DNA of 64,000 nucleotides from Robertmurraya_A mangrovi (GTDB lineage: Bacteria > Bacillota > Bacilli > Bacillales > Cytobacillaceae). The translations under genes were made by a program, and so were the position numbers. The notes below the pieces were generated by a model. That model ran no database searches, was not told where the DNA came from, and was given only the letters and a program-made list of their open reading frames with translations. The stretch spans positions 1 through 64,000 of the forward strand of contig NZ_JAXOFX010000013.1 of the NCBI RefSeq assembly GCF_034427655.1. Reading direction: 5' to 3'. This document shows, one piece after another, positions 51,250-60,520 of this stretch (position 1 is its first letter; every line of letters begins with the position of its first letter).

Positions 51250-52929
51250 CTAATAACGTCCATTAACCTCCATTATAATTGGAAGGATCATTGGTCTACG
51301 TTTTGTTTTTTCAAACAAAAATTGATTTAATTCATCTCTCATGGACTGTTTGATACTTGCCCAATCAAACGAATCTTTTTGTAAATTTCTTTCTACAATG
51401 CTTTTGACTAAGTCGGTTGAGTCTTCCATCAACTTTTCTGATTCTCTTACGTAAACAAAGCCTCTAGAAATAATTTCTGGTCCTGCACTAATTTTTCTTT
51501 CGCCCTTGCTTAAAGTAACAACCACTATAAGAATTCCATCTTGTGAAAGTAATCTTCTGTCTCTTAGTACGATGTTTCCTACATCCCCTACACCGCTGCC
51601 GTCAATTAATACATTTCCAGACGTTACTTTTCCTGATAGTTTAAAACGATCTTGTTTTAACTCAAGTACATCCCCTTTTTCAGGGATGAAAATTTGGTCG
51701 TCAGATAAACCACAAGACTTTGCCACTTTTGCATGTGCCTTTAACATACGGTATTCCCCGTGAACAGGTACAAAGAAGTCAGGTTTCATTAAATTGATCA
51801 TAAATTTTAATTCTTCTTGACTACCATGACTAGACGTATTTACAATGCGTTTTCCTGAAATGACGCTTGCCCCTGCACGGTATAACATATCAATTGTTTT
51901 ATAGATGAACACTTCGCTTCCTCTTAGTGGTGAGGCTGCAATTAACACCGTGTCTCCAGGTTTAATATTAACCTGCTTGTGTGCCTGCTTGGCCATTTTT
52001 TGTAAAGCTTCAATCGGTTCACCTTGAACACCTGTCGTAAGTATGACTAACTCGTCATCTGAGTAGCTTGAGATTTCTGTAATCGGGATGATTAGTTCAT
52101 CGTGAACATTTAAGTATTGCAATTCAAGAGCAATATCAAAAATACGTTGTAGACTTTTTCCTACAACAGCGATTTTCCTTCTGCTTTCATATGCCGCATC
52201 AAATACATGTTGAATACGATTTAAATCAGAAGCAAAGCAAGCTGCAATAATTCTTCCTTTTGCATTAAAGAACGCATCTGTCATTTCTCTTGCAACATCC
52301 GCTTCTGAAGGAGTGTAACCTGGGTGTTCAGCTTCCATGCTATCAGATAACAAACAAAGAACCCCTTTTTCTCCTATGGCTGCCATTTTCCCTATTTCAG
52401 GCTTATAAAGCTCTGTAGCGGCTTGATCAAACTTAAAGTCACCTGTATGTACAATGCTTCCTTCTGAAGTTTCGATACAAATCCCTACTGAATCTGGAAT
52501 ACTATGATTTGTTCTAAAGAACGTAACTTGAGCTGTATCAAAATCAATAACCGAATTAGAGGTTACTTCAATAAAGTTCGCTTTTCCTTTAAATTCTTGT
52601 TCCTTCATTTTCGCTTTAGCCAAAGCTATGGTTAATCGAGTACCATAGACAGGTACCTGTAAGTCTCTTAATATGTATGAAAGTGCTCCAATATGATCTT
52701 CATGTCCATGAGTTAGGAAAATCCCCTTTACCCTGTCATGGTTTTGTATCAAGTAGGAAATATCAGGTATGACAATATCAATACCAAGCATTTCGTTTTC
52801 TGGGAACATTAAACCGGCATCGATGACAAAGATATCCTCGTCCACTTCTACTAGGTGCATGTTCTTACCGATTTCCCCTACTCCCCCCAGAGCAATAAGC
52901 TTGATACTCTCGTTCTTTCTCTTGTTCAA
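51250..52929 (-). CDS. rnjB: ribonuclease J2
   Basis: A 559-residue beta-CASP metallo-beta-lactamase ribonuclease (5' exo/endo). By position after dapA and before tepA it is RNase J2 (YmfA). The zinc motif is complete, HGHEDH at 74-79, along with HTGDFKFD and the PVHGEYR segment; SSHGSQEELK is motif C. B. subtilis J2 is a poor enzyme with, as I recall, an altered HxHxDH motif, so the intact site here is notable. The C-terminal domain has RRLLSQDGILIVVVTL and KTKRRPMILPIIMEV. GGAGGAG precedes the ATG. Confidence 0.93.
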   Translation of the reverse strand: MNKRKNESIKLIALGGVGEIGKNMHLVEVDEDIFVIDAGLMFPENEMLGIDIVIPDISYLIQNHDRVKGIFLTHGHEDHIGALSYILRDLQVPVYGTRLTIALAKAKMKEQEFKGKANFIEVTSNSVIDFDTAQVTFFRTNHSIPDSVGICIETSEGSIVHTGDFKFDQAATELYKPEIGKMAAIGEKGVLCLLSDSMEAEHPGYTPSEADVAREMTDAFFNAKGRIIAACFASDLNRIQHVFDAAYESRRKIAVVGKSLQRIFDIALELQYLNVHDELIIPITEISSYSDDELVILTTGVQGEPIEALQKMAKQAHKQVNIKPGDTVLIAASPLRGSEVFIYKTIDMLYRAGASVISGKRIVNTSSHGSQEELKFMINLMKPDFFVPVHGEYRMLKAHAKVAKSCGLSDDQIFIPEKGDVLELKQDRFKLSGKVTSGNVLIDGSGVGDVGNIVLRDRRLLSQDGILIVVVTLSKGERKISAGPEIISRGFVYVRESEKLMEDSTDLVKSIVERNLQKDSFDWASIKQSMRDELNQFLFEKTKRRPMILPIIMEVNGRY

Positions 52930-53097
52930 TGTTGGTCTCCTCCTATGTTGATTTAAGCCGACCGTAGATCAGTTAACACTATTATACTTGAATTTAGAAA
53001 ACCTTTACAACCAAATTTATGTAATCGCTCTTTTTCAAAACTTTGTTACTATATTGTATTGAATAAGTAAGATTGGAAATTTATCACTAAACAAAAA

Positions 53098-53166
53098 CAG
53101 ACCTATCAATAGGACCTAATAATTGCGAACCCGCAAGTTATTACATCCTGCTTTACTGACGGTCTG
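53098..53166 (-). terminator. long imperfect terminator hairpin after dapA
   Basis: Nested pairings CAGACC/GGTCTG, AGGA/TCCT, TAATAA/TTATTA and TTGCG/CGCAA around the AACC apex form one 69-base structure. On the minus strand it is followed by TTTTTGTTT. It separates dapA from rnjB. Confidence 0.7.
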
Positions 53167-53180
53167 TCTTTTATACATTA

Positions 53181-54047
53181 TTATTTTAAAAGCTCAGCTA
53201 AAGTCGTTCTTTCTTGCTCAGTTAGTGGTACTAGAGGTAGTCTTACTGAACCTACATCCATCCCTTTTAATTGTAATGCCGTTTTAACAGGCGCAGGGCT
53301 TGGAGCTTTGAATAGCCCTTCCATGACTGGTAGGAGTTTTTGGTGAATTTTTGCAGCCTTGGCGTTCTCACCGTTTAAAAATGCTTGAACCATCTCTTGC
53401 ATTTCATTTCCAATGACGTGGGAAGCTACTGATACAATTCCAGCTCCTCCAATTGCTAAAGCTGGTAATGTTAATCCATCGTCTCCACAGTATAAAAGGA
53501 ATTCCTCATCGGTATTAGCAAGTATGGTAGTCATAGCGTTAAGATCTCCACTTGCCTCTTTTACCGCTACGATATTGCTAACTTTAGATAAACGTACAAC
53601 GGTTTCCGGTAAAATATTCACTACGGATCGACCAGGAATATTATAAATCATAACAGGTAATGAAGTATTTTCTGCAATTGTTTTAAAGTGCTGGTATAGG
53701 CCCTCTTGGTTTGGCTTGTTGTAGTAAGGTGCCACAAGCATCACAGCGTCAACGCCAAGCTCTTCAGCCTTCTTTGTTAATTCAATCGACTCATACGTGT
53801 TATTGCTTCCAGTTCCTGCAATAACAGGTATCCTTTTATCCACAACTTTTACAACATGCTTGAATAAAGCAATTTTTTCTTCTTTCGTTAGAGTCGGTGA
53901 TTCACCTGTTGTACCAGCAACGACGATTGAATCAGTTCCGTTTTCTATCAGATGGTTAACTAATTGTGTTGTTTTTGAGAAATCGATATGACCCTTATGA
54001 TCAAATGGTGTCACCATCGCGGTTGAAACTCTTCCAAATAAAACCAT
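53181..54047 (-). CDS. dapA: 4-hydroxy-tetrahydrodipicolinate synthase
   Basis: A 288-residue class I aldolase condensing pyruvate with aspartate semialdehyde, the entry to lysine, peptidoglycan precursor and spore dipicolinate. The Schiff-base Lys is K163 (AVKEASGDLN), and the proton-relay Tyr is Y135 (MIYNIPGRS). The GTTGESPTL motif is at 45-53. It uses the product of asd encoded upstream and feeds dpaAB. In the asd-dapG-dapA order of B. subtilis. Confidence 0.96.
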   Translation of the reverse strand: MVLFGRVSTAMVTPFDHKGHIDFSKTTQLVNHLIENGTDSIVVAGTTGESPTLTKEEKIALFKHVVKVVDKRIPVIAGTGSNNTYESIELTKKAEELGVDAVMLVAPYYNKPNQEGLYQHFKTIAENTSLPVMIYNIPGRSVVNILPETVVRLSKVSNIVAVKEASGDLNAMTTILANTDEEFLLYCGDDGLTLPALAIGGAGIVSVASHVIGNEMQEMVQAFLNGENAKAAKIHQKLLPVMEGLFKAPSPAPVKTALQLKGMDVGSVRLPLVPLTEQERTTLAELLK

Positions 54048-54116
54048 TCTATTACTCCTCCTGAAAAAAAGCTGCGTATTAATCTATTGCAGTACTCGTA
54101 TAGATTATTTCAAAAT

Positions 54117-55358
54117 CTATTCGATTGACTCGTACTCTAGATTTTCCCTTTCTAATTGAAAAGCATCGTGTAAAACATTGACAGCAGTTACTAAGTCATC
54201 TTGTTTTACTAGAACCCAAATCGTTGTATGACTATCTGCAGATTGAAGAATCCTAATCCCGTTTTCTGACAGAGGCGTAACAATTCTCGATGTAACTCCA
54301 GGTACACCTGCAATACCAGCACCAACAACGGAAACTTTGGCACACATTCTTTCCACTACTGGTTCATGCCCTAAATTTCTTAAAACCTCGATAGCTTTAT
54401 CCGTCATATCGTTTGAAACAGTATAAGTGACTCCGTTTGGAGAAATATTGATAAAATCAACACTAATTTTTTCATTAGCCATTGATTTAAACACTTCAGC
54501 CTGTAGGTTATACTGGTCTTTTTTAGCAAAAACTTTAATTTGAGTAACTGGTGAAACGTGAGCAATTCCTGTTACCGTACGTTCTTTAATGTCACTACCA
54601 CGCTTATTCTTATTTATCGAAGTAACTAGAGTACCCAAGCCATCTGAATAAGTAGAACGAATACGGATAGGAACATTTGCTTGCATCGCGATTTCGACTG
54701 CCCGAGGATGAATGACTTTTGCACCTTGGTAAGCCATATTACAAACTTCAGTATAGGTTACAACCGATAGTGGTCTCGCATTTTCAGCAATCCTTGGATC
54801 GGCCGTCATAATTCCTTCTACGTCTGTAAAGATATCAATCCATTCAGCCTGTAGTGCCGCACCTAAAGCAGAAGCTGATGTATCACTGCCACCTCGACCT
54901 ATTGTAGTAACATCCCCATTGCTTGCTGCCCCTTGGAAACCTGCTACAACCACCACATCATACTCTTTTAATTCGGATAACAATCTTTCGCATTTCATAT
55001 CTACAATTTTAGCATTTGTATGATCGTCATTCGTTCTAAATCCAGCTTGAGGACCTGTTAACGAAGTAGCTTTAATGTCTTCATCTAAAAGCATTCCGGT
55101 AAAAACAACACTAGAGATTGCTTCACCACAAGAAAGCAATAAATCTTGCTCTCTCTTCGTTATTTTTCCAAATGATCCACCTACTAATGAAAGTAACGTG
55201 TCCGTTGCATAAGGGTCTCCGCTACGGCCCATCGCCGATACCACTACTACCACTTTGTAGCCTTCTGATAGAGCTTTTTTCACATGATCAATTGCATGCT
55301 TTCGACTTTTTTCATCTTTAACAGATGTGCCGCCAAATTTCTGCACAATTATTTTCAT
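54117..55358 (-). CDS. dapG: aspartokinase I
   Basis: A 413-residue kinase making aspartyl phosphate. The catalytic motif is IIVQKFGGTSVKD (3-15), with GRGGSDTSASALGAAL and the FTDVEGIMTADPRI segment. The C-terminal ~150 residues carry two ACT domains (VTQIKVFAKKDQYNLQAEVF, VSVVGAGIAGVPGVTSRIV). B. subtilis DapG is inhibited by meso-diaminopimelate; that is inferred here. Downstream of asd and upstream of dapA. Confidence 0.95.
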   Translation of the reverse strand: MKIIVQKFGGTSVKDEKSRKHAIDHVKKALSEGYKVVVVVSAMGRSGDPYATDTLLSLVGGSFGKITKREQDLLLSCGEAISSVVFTGMLLDEDIKATSLTGPQAGFRTNDDHTNAKIVDMKCERLLSELKEYDVVVVAGFQGAASNGDVTTIGRGGSDTSASALGAALQAEWIDIFTDVEGIMTADPRIAENARPLSVVTYTEVCNMAYQGAKVIHPRAVEIAMQANVPIRIRSTYSDGLGTLVTSINKNKRGSDIKERTVTGIAHVSPVTQIKVFAKKDQYNLQAEVFKSMANEKISVDFINISPNGVTYTVSNDMTDKAIEVLRNLGHEPVVERMCAKVSVVGAGIAGVPGVTSRIVTPLSENGIRILQSADSHTTIWVLVKQDDLVTAVNVLHDAFQLERENLEYESIE

Positions 55359-55428
55359 TGTAACACCTCAAGTTTACAACATAAGGAAAAATTATTTCCT
55401 ATTTTTTATGAAGTTAAAAATACCTATC

Positions 55429-56478
55429 TTATTTTACGATTCCTAGGTTCACTAAGCTCTCAGCAATTTGTACTGAGTTCCATGCTGCTCCCTTTAAAAG
55501 GTTATCAGAAACGACCCACATATGGAAACCTTTTGTATTGTCTAAGTCATGACGGATACGACCAACAAACACATCATTTTTACCAACACAATCAGCTGGC
55601 ATTGGATAGACTTGGTTCGCTGGATCGTCTTGAAGCACCACTCCAGGAGCTTTTTCTAATAAAGCCTTTAGTTCTTCTGCACTTACTCCATCACTTTCCA
55701 CTTCAAAATAAAGTGATTCAGAGTGGCCAGTTGCAACTGGAAGACGTACACAAGTAGCTGCCACAGGAAGCTCTGGTAAGCTCATGATCTTTTTCGTTTC
55801 GTTAATCATTTTCATTTCTTCAAATGTATAACCATTATCTTGGAATTTATCAATCTGAGGAATCGCATTAAAAGCAATTTGATAATGCTTCTTATCCGAA
55901 CCTACAGGTAAGATTTTTGGTTCAAAGCTTTCATTGTTAATGATCGCTTTCGTTTGTCTGTTTAATTCTTCAACTGCCGCAGCACCTGAACCGGAAACTG
56001 CTTGGTATGTTGAAACAATAATTTTGTTAAGACCATATTGCTTACGAATCGGTTGAAGCGCAACAACCATTTGAATCGTAGAACAGTTAGGGTTAGCAAT
56101 AATTCCGTTATGGTTGAGAAGTTCCTCTTCGTTTACTTCCGGTACTACTAGTGGTACATTTTCATCCATACGGAAAGCACTTGTATTATCCACGACAATA
56201 GCTCCACGCTTTACAGCTTCTGGAGCAAGTTCTTTTGAAACACTGCCTCCAGCACTAAATAATGCAATGTCCACACCCTCAAAGCTTTCTGGTGTTGCCT
56301 CTTGAACTGTAAATTCCTGACCTTTGAATACAACGACTTTTCCAGCTGAACGTGCTGAAGAAAGAAGTGTTAATTTAGAAATAGGGAAATCTCTATTTTC
56401 TAATGTTTGTAACATTTGTTGTCCTACCGCTCCAGTTGCACCAACTACAGCTACATGAAAAGCATTTCTTACTGTCAT
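55429..56478 (-). CDS. asd: aspartate-semialdehyde dehydrogenase
   Basis: A 349-residue NADPH enzyme reducing aspartyl phosphate to the semialdehyde. The N-terminal nucleotide motif is VVGATGAVGQQML (11-23), the catalytic Cys is C132 (NPNCSTIQM), and RLPVATGHSES holds the substrate Arg and His. It lies between dpaB and dapG, as in the B. subtilis dpaAB-asd-dapGA cluster. Confidence 0.96.
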   Translation of the reverse strand: MTVRNAFHVAVVGATGAVGQQMLQTLENRDFPISKLTLLSSARSAGKVVVFKGQEFTVQEATPESFEGVDIALFSAGGSVSKELAPEAVKRGAIVVDNTSAFRMDENVPLVVPEVNEEELLNHNGIIANPNCSTIQMVVALQPIRKQYGLNKIIVSTYQAVSGSGAAAVEELNRQTKAIINNESFEPKILPVGSDKKHYQIAFNAIPQIDKFQDNGYTFEEMKMINETKKIMSLPELPVAATCVRLPVATGHSESLYFEVESDGVSAEELKALLEKAPGVVLQDDPANQVYPMPADCVGKNDVFVGRIRHDLDNTKGFHMWVVSDNLLKGAAWNSVQIAESLVNLGIVK

Positions 56479-56797
56479 TTTTGTTTCCCCTTCCAGTTTT
56501 CCTCTATTTGATGTTAATTTTTAGTTACTTGTAAAAGATCATGTTAATATTAGTAGATTCTAAAGATAAGGTAGAAGTGAATAAATCATACAAATTCCCA
56601 CTTAGTAAAAAACATCTTAGCTAAGTGGGAGTATATTTTACCTAAGTCACATAAGCTGTATTTTCAGCTTTAGTGTACTAAATATAACAACTGTATTCTG
56701 TCTACAACACTCTACTAATAATAACATTTATTTTAACATATTCATGCATTAAAGAAATACTCTTTTTGCACGTAACTAGAAAAAGAAGGGGGGTAAA
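56479..56797. other. intergenic region between dpaB and asd
   Basis: It holds a hairpin (TCCCACTTAG at 56596-56605 with CTAAGTGGGA at 56621-56630) that could end or weaken the dpaAB transcript. TAGAAT on the minus strand is a possible -10 for asd, but the -35 is poor. Nothing else is recognised. Confidence 0.5.
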
Positions 56798-57391
56798 TTA
56801 ATCTCGGAATTTTTCAATAATCACAGGTTGTAATTGTTTCCCATTGATAGCCGCTTCAACAGTATCAGATAACAACGTCATTCGTGCAACCATAGAATTT
56901 GGTTTCTTTTCAGGATCATCTTGACCGTATGGGATAAAGAAGATATTCTTCGTCGACATTAATCTCATTAAATTCACTCCATTTAAACCTAATGCGTCGT
57001 TTGTTGAGATTCCTACCACTACTGGTTTTAAGTTTCTTAGAGTCGCTTTGGCTGCCATTAAAACGGGCGAATCCGTTAATGCATTAGCAAATTTGCTCAT
57101 GGAGTTACCAGTTAATGGAGCGATAACCATACAATCTAACGGAATTTTGGGTCCAAGTGGTTCTGCTCCTACGATGGAGTCAATCACTTTGTTTCCTGTT
57201 AGATCCTCAATTCTTTCTACCCAATCCTCCCCTTTACCAAATCGAGTAGTCGTATTTTTAACAGTATGGGTTACGACTGGTAAAACTTCAGCGCCAGCGT
57301 TAACTAGTTTTTCAATCTCCGGAAATACAGCATCATATGTGCAATGAGAACCTGTTAATCCAAATCCAATTCTTTTTCCATTTAAACTCAT
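56798..57391 (-). CDS. dpaB: dipicolinate synthase subunit B
   Basis: A 197-residue flavoprotein-like subunit (SpoVFB) that with DpaA makes dipicolinic acid in the mother cell for the spore core. The sequence GKRIGFGLTGSHCTYDAVFP and PLTGNSMSKFANALTDSPVL are characteristic. It overlaps dpaA by four bases. Confidence 0.95.
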   Translation of the reverse strand: MSLNGKRIGFGLTGSHCTYDAVFPEIEKLVNAGAEVLPVVTHTVKNTTTRFGKGEDWVERIEDLTGNKVIDSIVGAEPLGPKIPLDCMVIAPLTGNSMSKFANALTDSPVLMAAKATLRNLKPVVVGISTNDALGLNGVNLMRLMSTKNIFFIPYGQDDPEKKPNSMVARMTLLSDTVEAAINGKQLQPVIIEKFRD

Positions 57392-58290
57392 TCTTCTTTC
57401 CCCTTTCGCTTTTGTAAATCATCACTTAGTAATTGAGAAAGAACGTTAGCCAATATTTGCCCTGCAGTCTTTGGAGCTACAATCCCAGGTAAACCAGGAG
57501 CTAATAATGCTTTAATTCCCCTTTTTTCTGCGTATCTGAAATCTGTTCCTCCTGGTTTTGATGCCAAGTCAATAATTAGCGTGTGTACTGGCATTTTTGA
57601 CAGGACAGATGCACTTACAATTAAATGCGGGATGGTATTGATACAAATATCTACATCCTTAACATTTTGCTCGAGCTCATTTAAGGTAAAAGGGGTTAGC
57701 CCCATTTCCGTAATCCTCGCGATATGCTCACTTTTTCTAGCACCGACCTTAACATTGGCACCTAAAGCAGCAAATGTCCTCGCAACGCTCATTCCTACTC
57801 TTCCTAAACCGAGAACGACAATATTAGAACCATGAATGGTAAAATCCGTGTGTTGAATTGCCATCATAATTGTCCCTTCAACCGTAGGAATGGAATTATA
57901 AATGGCTACATCATCTCTTTCAAAAAGCTGCACCAACCGTCTATTAGACTTTTTGGTAATTCCATTTAAATAGGAATTGGTAATACCAGAGTAAACCGTA
58001 CAGTGCGTAGGGGTTTTCATTAACATATCTTCGCTTAAGCATACTTTTTCATTTGAAAAAATGGTTTCTACATGCCCCTCTAGATTGGTACCTGGTACCG
58101 GTAAAATAATAGCGTCTATATTTGAAAAATCTACTTCATCTAATTTTTCCTTTGTTGCCCCTGAAAAGGCGTGATCGAGTTGCTCAAAGCCAATCAATGA
58201 TAGCTTGGCGTCAAGTTCCGTTAATTTACGGACGATTTCAAGCTGTCTTGCGTCACCACCGATGATTGCTATTTGCATCCCTGTCAGCAT
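57388..58290 (-). CDS. dpaA: dipicolinate synthase subunit A
   Basis: A 300-residue Rossmann-fold subunit (SpoVFA). Residues 1-130 start MLTGMQIAIIGGDARQLEIV, and the second domain has the dinucleotide motif VLGLGRVGMSVARTFAALGA. AGGTGA seven bases before the ATG supports the MLTGM start used in B. subtilis. It leads a four-base-overlapping pair with dpaB. SigK control is expected from the family; no clear SigK promoter is found. Confidence 0.95.
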   Translation of the reverse strand: MLTGMQIAIIGGDARQLEIVRKLTELDAKLSLIGFEQLDHAFSGATKEKLDEVDFSNIDAIILPVPGTNLEGHVETIFSNEKVCLSEDMLMKTPTHCTVYSGITNSYLNGITKKSNRRLVQLFERDDVAIYNSIPTVEGTIMMAIQHTDFTIHGSNIVVLGLGRVGMSVARTFAALGANVKVGARKSEHIARITEMGLTPFTLNELEQNVKDVDICINTIPHLIVSASVLSKMPVHTLIIDLASKPGGTDFRYAEKRGIKALLAPGLPGIVAPKTAGQILANVLSQLLSDDLQKRKGKEE

Positions 58291-58576
58291 AAAACATTCA
58301 CCTTCTTTACCTGAATAATTCTAAACAGGAATTCCATATGACGATTACTTCAACATCTTATGTAGCAAACATGGAATCGGTGAGTTTTCCTTTGCAATCA
58401 TCTGAGAAAAATGCCTAGTTTTTTAACAAATAGGGGGAAATTACTGTTTTGTAGAGGTTTTTTTGAGAGGAAGTACAGATAGGATAATATATGTAAGAGT
58501 ATTTTTCTTGTTTCTAATTATTGGTAAACTCTTATAAAATAGGCATTTACACAATTTCTAACTCGAGAAATATAAA
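58291..58576. other. intergenic region upstream of dpaA
   Basis: About 285 AT-rich bases containing the dpaA ribosome site. I cannot identify a reliable sigma factor promoter or structure. Confidence 0.4.
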
Positions 58577-58599
58577 AAGATTGGCATGAACCAATCTTT
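58577..58599 (-). terminator. terminator overlapping the ymxH stop codon
   Basis: AAAGATTGG and CCAATCTTT form a 9-bp stem followed by TTTATATTTC on the minus strand. Confidence 0.78.
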
Positions 58600-58852
58600 A
58601 GTCGTTATCTTCTTCATGGTCGGGGATGTCGATAATGATCATATCTGTTCCGATTTTTTTGATATGGTTCCATGGCACACGAACTTCTCCACCTTGTCGT
58701 TTTAGACCAAACCATTTTAATGAAGGTATGAGTAGAGCTTGTATTTGTCCTGTTTTTTCGTTTATTTCTAGATCGGTTTGCCCTAATATTCCTAGTCTTT
58801 CTGCTTTTTTTACATCGACAATTTCTTTCCCGCTTAATTCGCTAAGTCTCAT
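58598..58852 (-). CDS. ymxH: YmxH, PRC-barrel sporulation-associated protein
   Basis: An 84-residue PRC-barrel protein of the YlmC/YmxH family, conserved in spore formers and of unknown molecular function. It starts MRLSELSGKEIVDVKKAERL and contains LGILGQTDLEINEKTGQIQA and EVRVPWNHIKKIG. GGGAGGA precedes the ATG. It is between mlpA and dpaA, as in B. subtilis. Confidence 0.88.
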   Translation of the reverse strand: MRLSELSGKEIVDVKKAERLGILGQTDLEINEKTGQIQALLIPSLKWFGLKRQGGEVRVPWNHIKKIGTDMIIIDIPDHEEDND

Positions 58853-58911
58853 GAAGATTCCTCCCTTTTATTTTGACCCTTTCTAAATAAATTGCAGATA
58901 TAATTATGCCC

Positions 58912-59036
58912 GTTGATTTCCGCTCCGGGCACTTGCTTTCCGCAGGGAGGAATGGGAGCCTCCTCGGCGTTCCGCCTGTGGGGTCTCCCATTTCCTCTAA
59001 TCCTGCAGGAGTCAAGTGCCCTCCGCTCCAATCAAC
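58912..59036 (+). repeat. palindromic repeat family A, copy 5 (125 bp)
   Basis: It begins GTTGATTTCCGCTCCGGGC and ends CCGCTCCAATCAAC. Stems: GGCACTTG/CAAGTGCC, GAGGAATGGGAG with CTCCCATTTCCTC (one extra T), and the apex GGCG-TTC-CGCC. It is very close to copy 4 apart from the paired changes in the middle stem. The 59037-59170 remainder shows nothing notable. Confidence 0.92.
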
Positions 59037-59170
59037 TCAGATTGATATACAAAAGAGCTGTATAAAATAAAAAACTTTATGAGAACAGCCAATTTAATAT
59101 CTTTGTCCTCTTTATATGTGTATCGTTCTAGGGAAGGTTTTAGACTAGTAACTCGAATAAATAAACAACA

Positions 59171-59201
59171 AAAATAGCCTATGCTTATACATAGACTATT
59201 T
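59171..59201 (-). terminator. terminator of mlpA
   Basis: AAATAGTCTATG and CATAGGCTATTT form the stem (one G-U), followed by TTGTTGTTT on the minus strand. Confidence 0.8.
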
Positions 59202-59207
59202 CTGATA

Positions 59208-60446
59208 TTACATATTTTTCGGTAATTCCCCGTCTGGACTGATTAGGGCTACTGAGTATTTGTCTGTAAATACTTTATTGGCTAGGTCGTTTACGCCTTG
59301 TTTGGAGACTTGGTCGATTTGTTCGACGATTTCGTCTAGTGAACGATGGCGCCCAAGTAGTAGCTCGTTTTTACCGTTTCTGCTCATTCGGCTGTTTGTG
59401 CTTTCTAAGCTTAGCATTAAGCTACCTTTTAATTGCTCTTTGCTGTTGCTTAATTCTTTGTCCGTAATACCTTCAGCTTTTAATTTCGTTAAAGTATCTT
59501 GGATGGTATCAAATAGAACATCTAGTTGTTTAGCGCCTGTTCCGCCGTATAGAGTTACTATTCCTGTATCTTGGAAAGCTGAGTGATAAGAATATACAGA
59601 GTATGCTAATCCTCTTTGTTCCCTTACATCCTGGAATAAGCGGCTGCTCATGCTTCCACCTAGGATGTTATTTAGAACGATTAAACTATAAACATCTTCA
59701 TGTCCTACTTGCAATCCTTCATATCCAATACAAAGGTGAGCCTGTTCCGTTTCCTTTTTTCGGGACACACGATTTGAGAAGAACTCAGGCTTGTCATTCG
59801 TAGATTCAGCTTTTCCAGCCTCATATGAACCAAAGTATTTTTCAACTTGTGAAATGAACGTCTCATCAATATTACCTGCAATAGAAATAACGACATTTTC
59901 CGGTGTGTATGTATCATGCATGTATTGTTTTAGCGTGTCACTAGAAAATGTAGCTAAAGTCTCTTCCGTACCTAAAATGGGATAACCTAGAGAGTGGCTT
60001 TCAAATACGGCTTTACTTAATAAATCATGAACAATATCATCTGGAGTATCTTCGTACATTTTAATTTCTTCATAAACGACATTCTTTTCTTTCTTCAGTT
60101 CTTCTTCAACAAAGCTAGAATGAAAGAACATATCTGATAGCACATCTAAAGCGATGTTAGCATGAGTATCAAGAACTTTTGCATAATAGCAAGTATATTC
60201 CTTAGATGTAAAGGCATTAACCTGTCCACCAATGCTGTCAAATGCTTCCGCAATTTCCCTAGCCGATCTTGTTTTTGTCCCTTTGAAGAACATATGCTCT
60301 AAGAAATGTGAAATTCCGTTGTTTACAGGTGTTTCATTTCTTGATCCAGTACCAATCCAGACTCCAATTGCTACTGATCTGACCGTTGGTATATTTTCTA
60401 AAACAATTCTAACACCATTTTGGCAAGTATATTTTTTTATCACCAT
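59208..60446 (-). CDS. mlpA: MlpA (YmxG), M16 zinc protease
   Basis: A 412-residue cytoplasmic M16 peptidase with zinc motif HFLEH at 47-51 and the third ligand in VVYEEIKMYEDTPDD. In B. subtilis it affects extracellular protease production. The frame extends 23 codons upstream, but AGGAGGAATA before the ATG at 60446 and the MVIKKYTCQNGVRIVLEN start fit the family. It lies 74 bases after ylxY with no terminator between, so they are probably co-transcribed. Confidence 0.93.
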   Translation of the reverse strand: MVIKKYTCQNGVRIVLENIPTVRSVAIGVWIGTGSRNETPVNNGISHFLEHMFFKGTKTRSAREIAEAFDSIGGQVNAFTSKEYTCYYAKVLDTHANIALDVLSDMFFHSSFVEEELKKEKNVVYEEIKMYEDTPDDIVHDLLSKAVFESHSLGYPILGTEETLATFSSDTLKQYMHDTYTPENVVISIAGNIDETFISQVEKYFGSYEAGKAESTNDKPEFFSNRVSRKKETEQAHLCIGYEGLQVGHEDVYSLIVLNNILGGSMSSRLFQDVREQRGLAYSVYSYHSAFQDTGIVTLYGGTGAKQLDVLFDTIQDTLTKLKAEGITDKELSNSKEQLKGSLMLSLESTNSRMSRNGKNELLLGRHRSLDEIVEQIDQVSKQGVNDLANKVFTDKYSVALISPDGELPKNM

Positions 60447-60520
60447 TATTCCTCCTGTTCTAGAACGACTGCTGCATCTTTTACTACATATCCAATTACT
60501 ATTAGTTTCTCCCATAAAAG

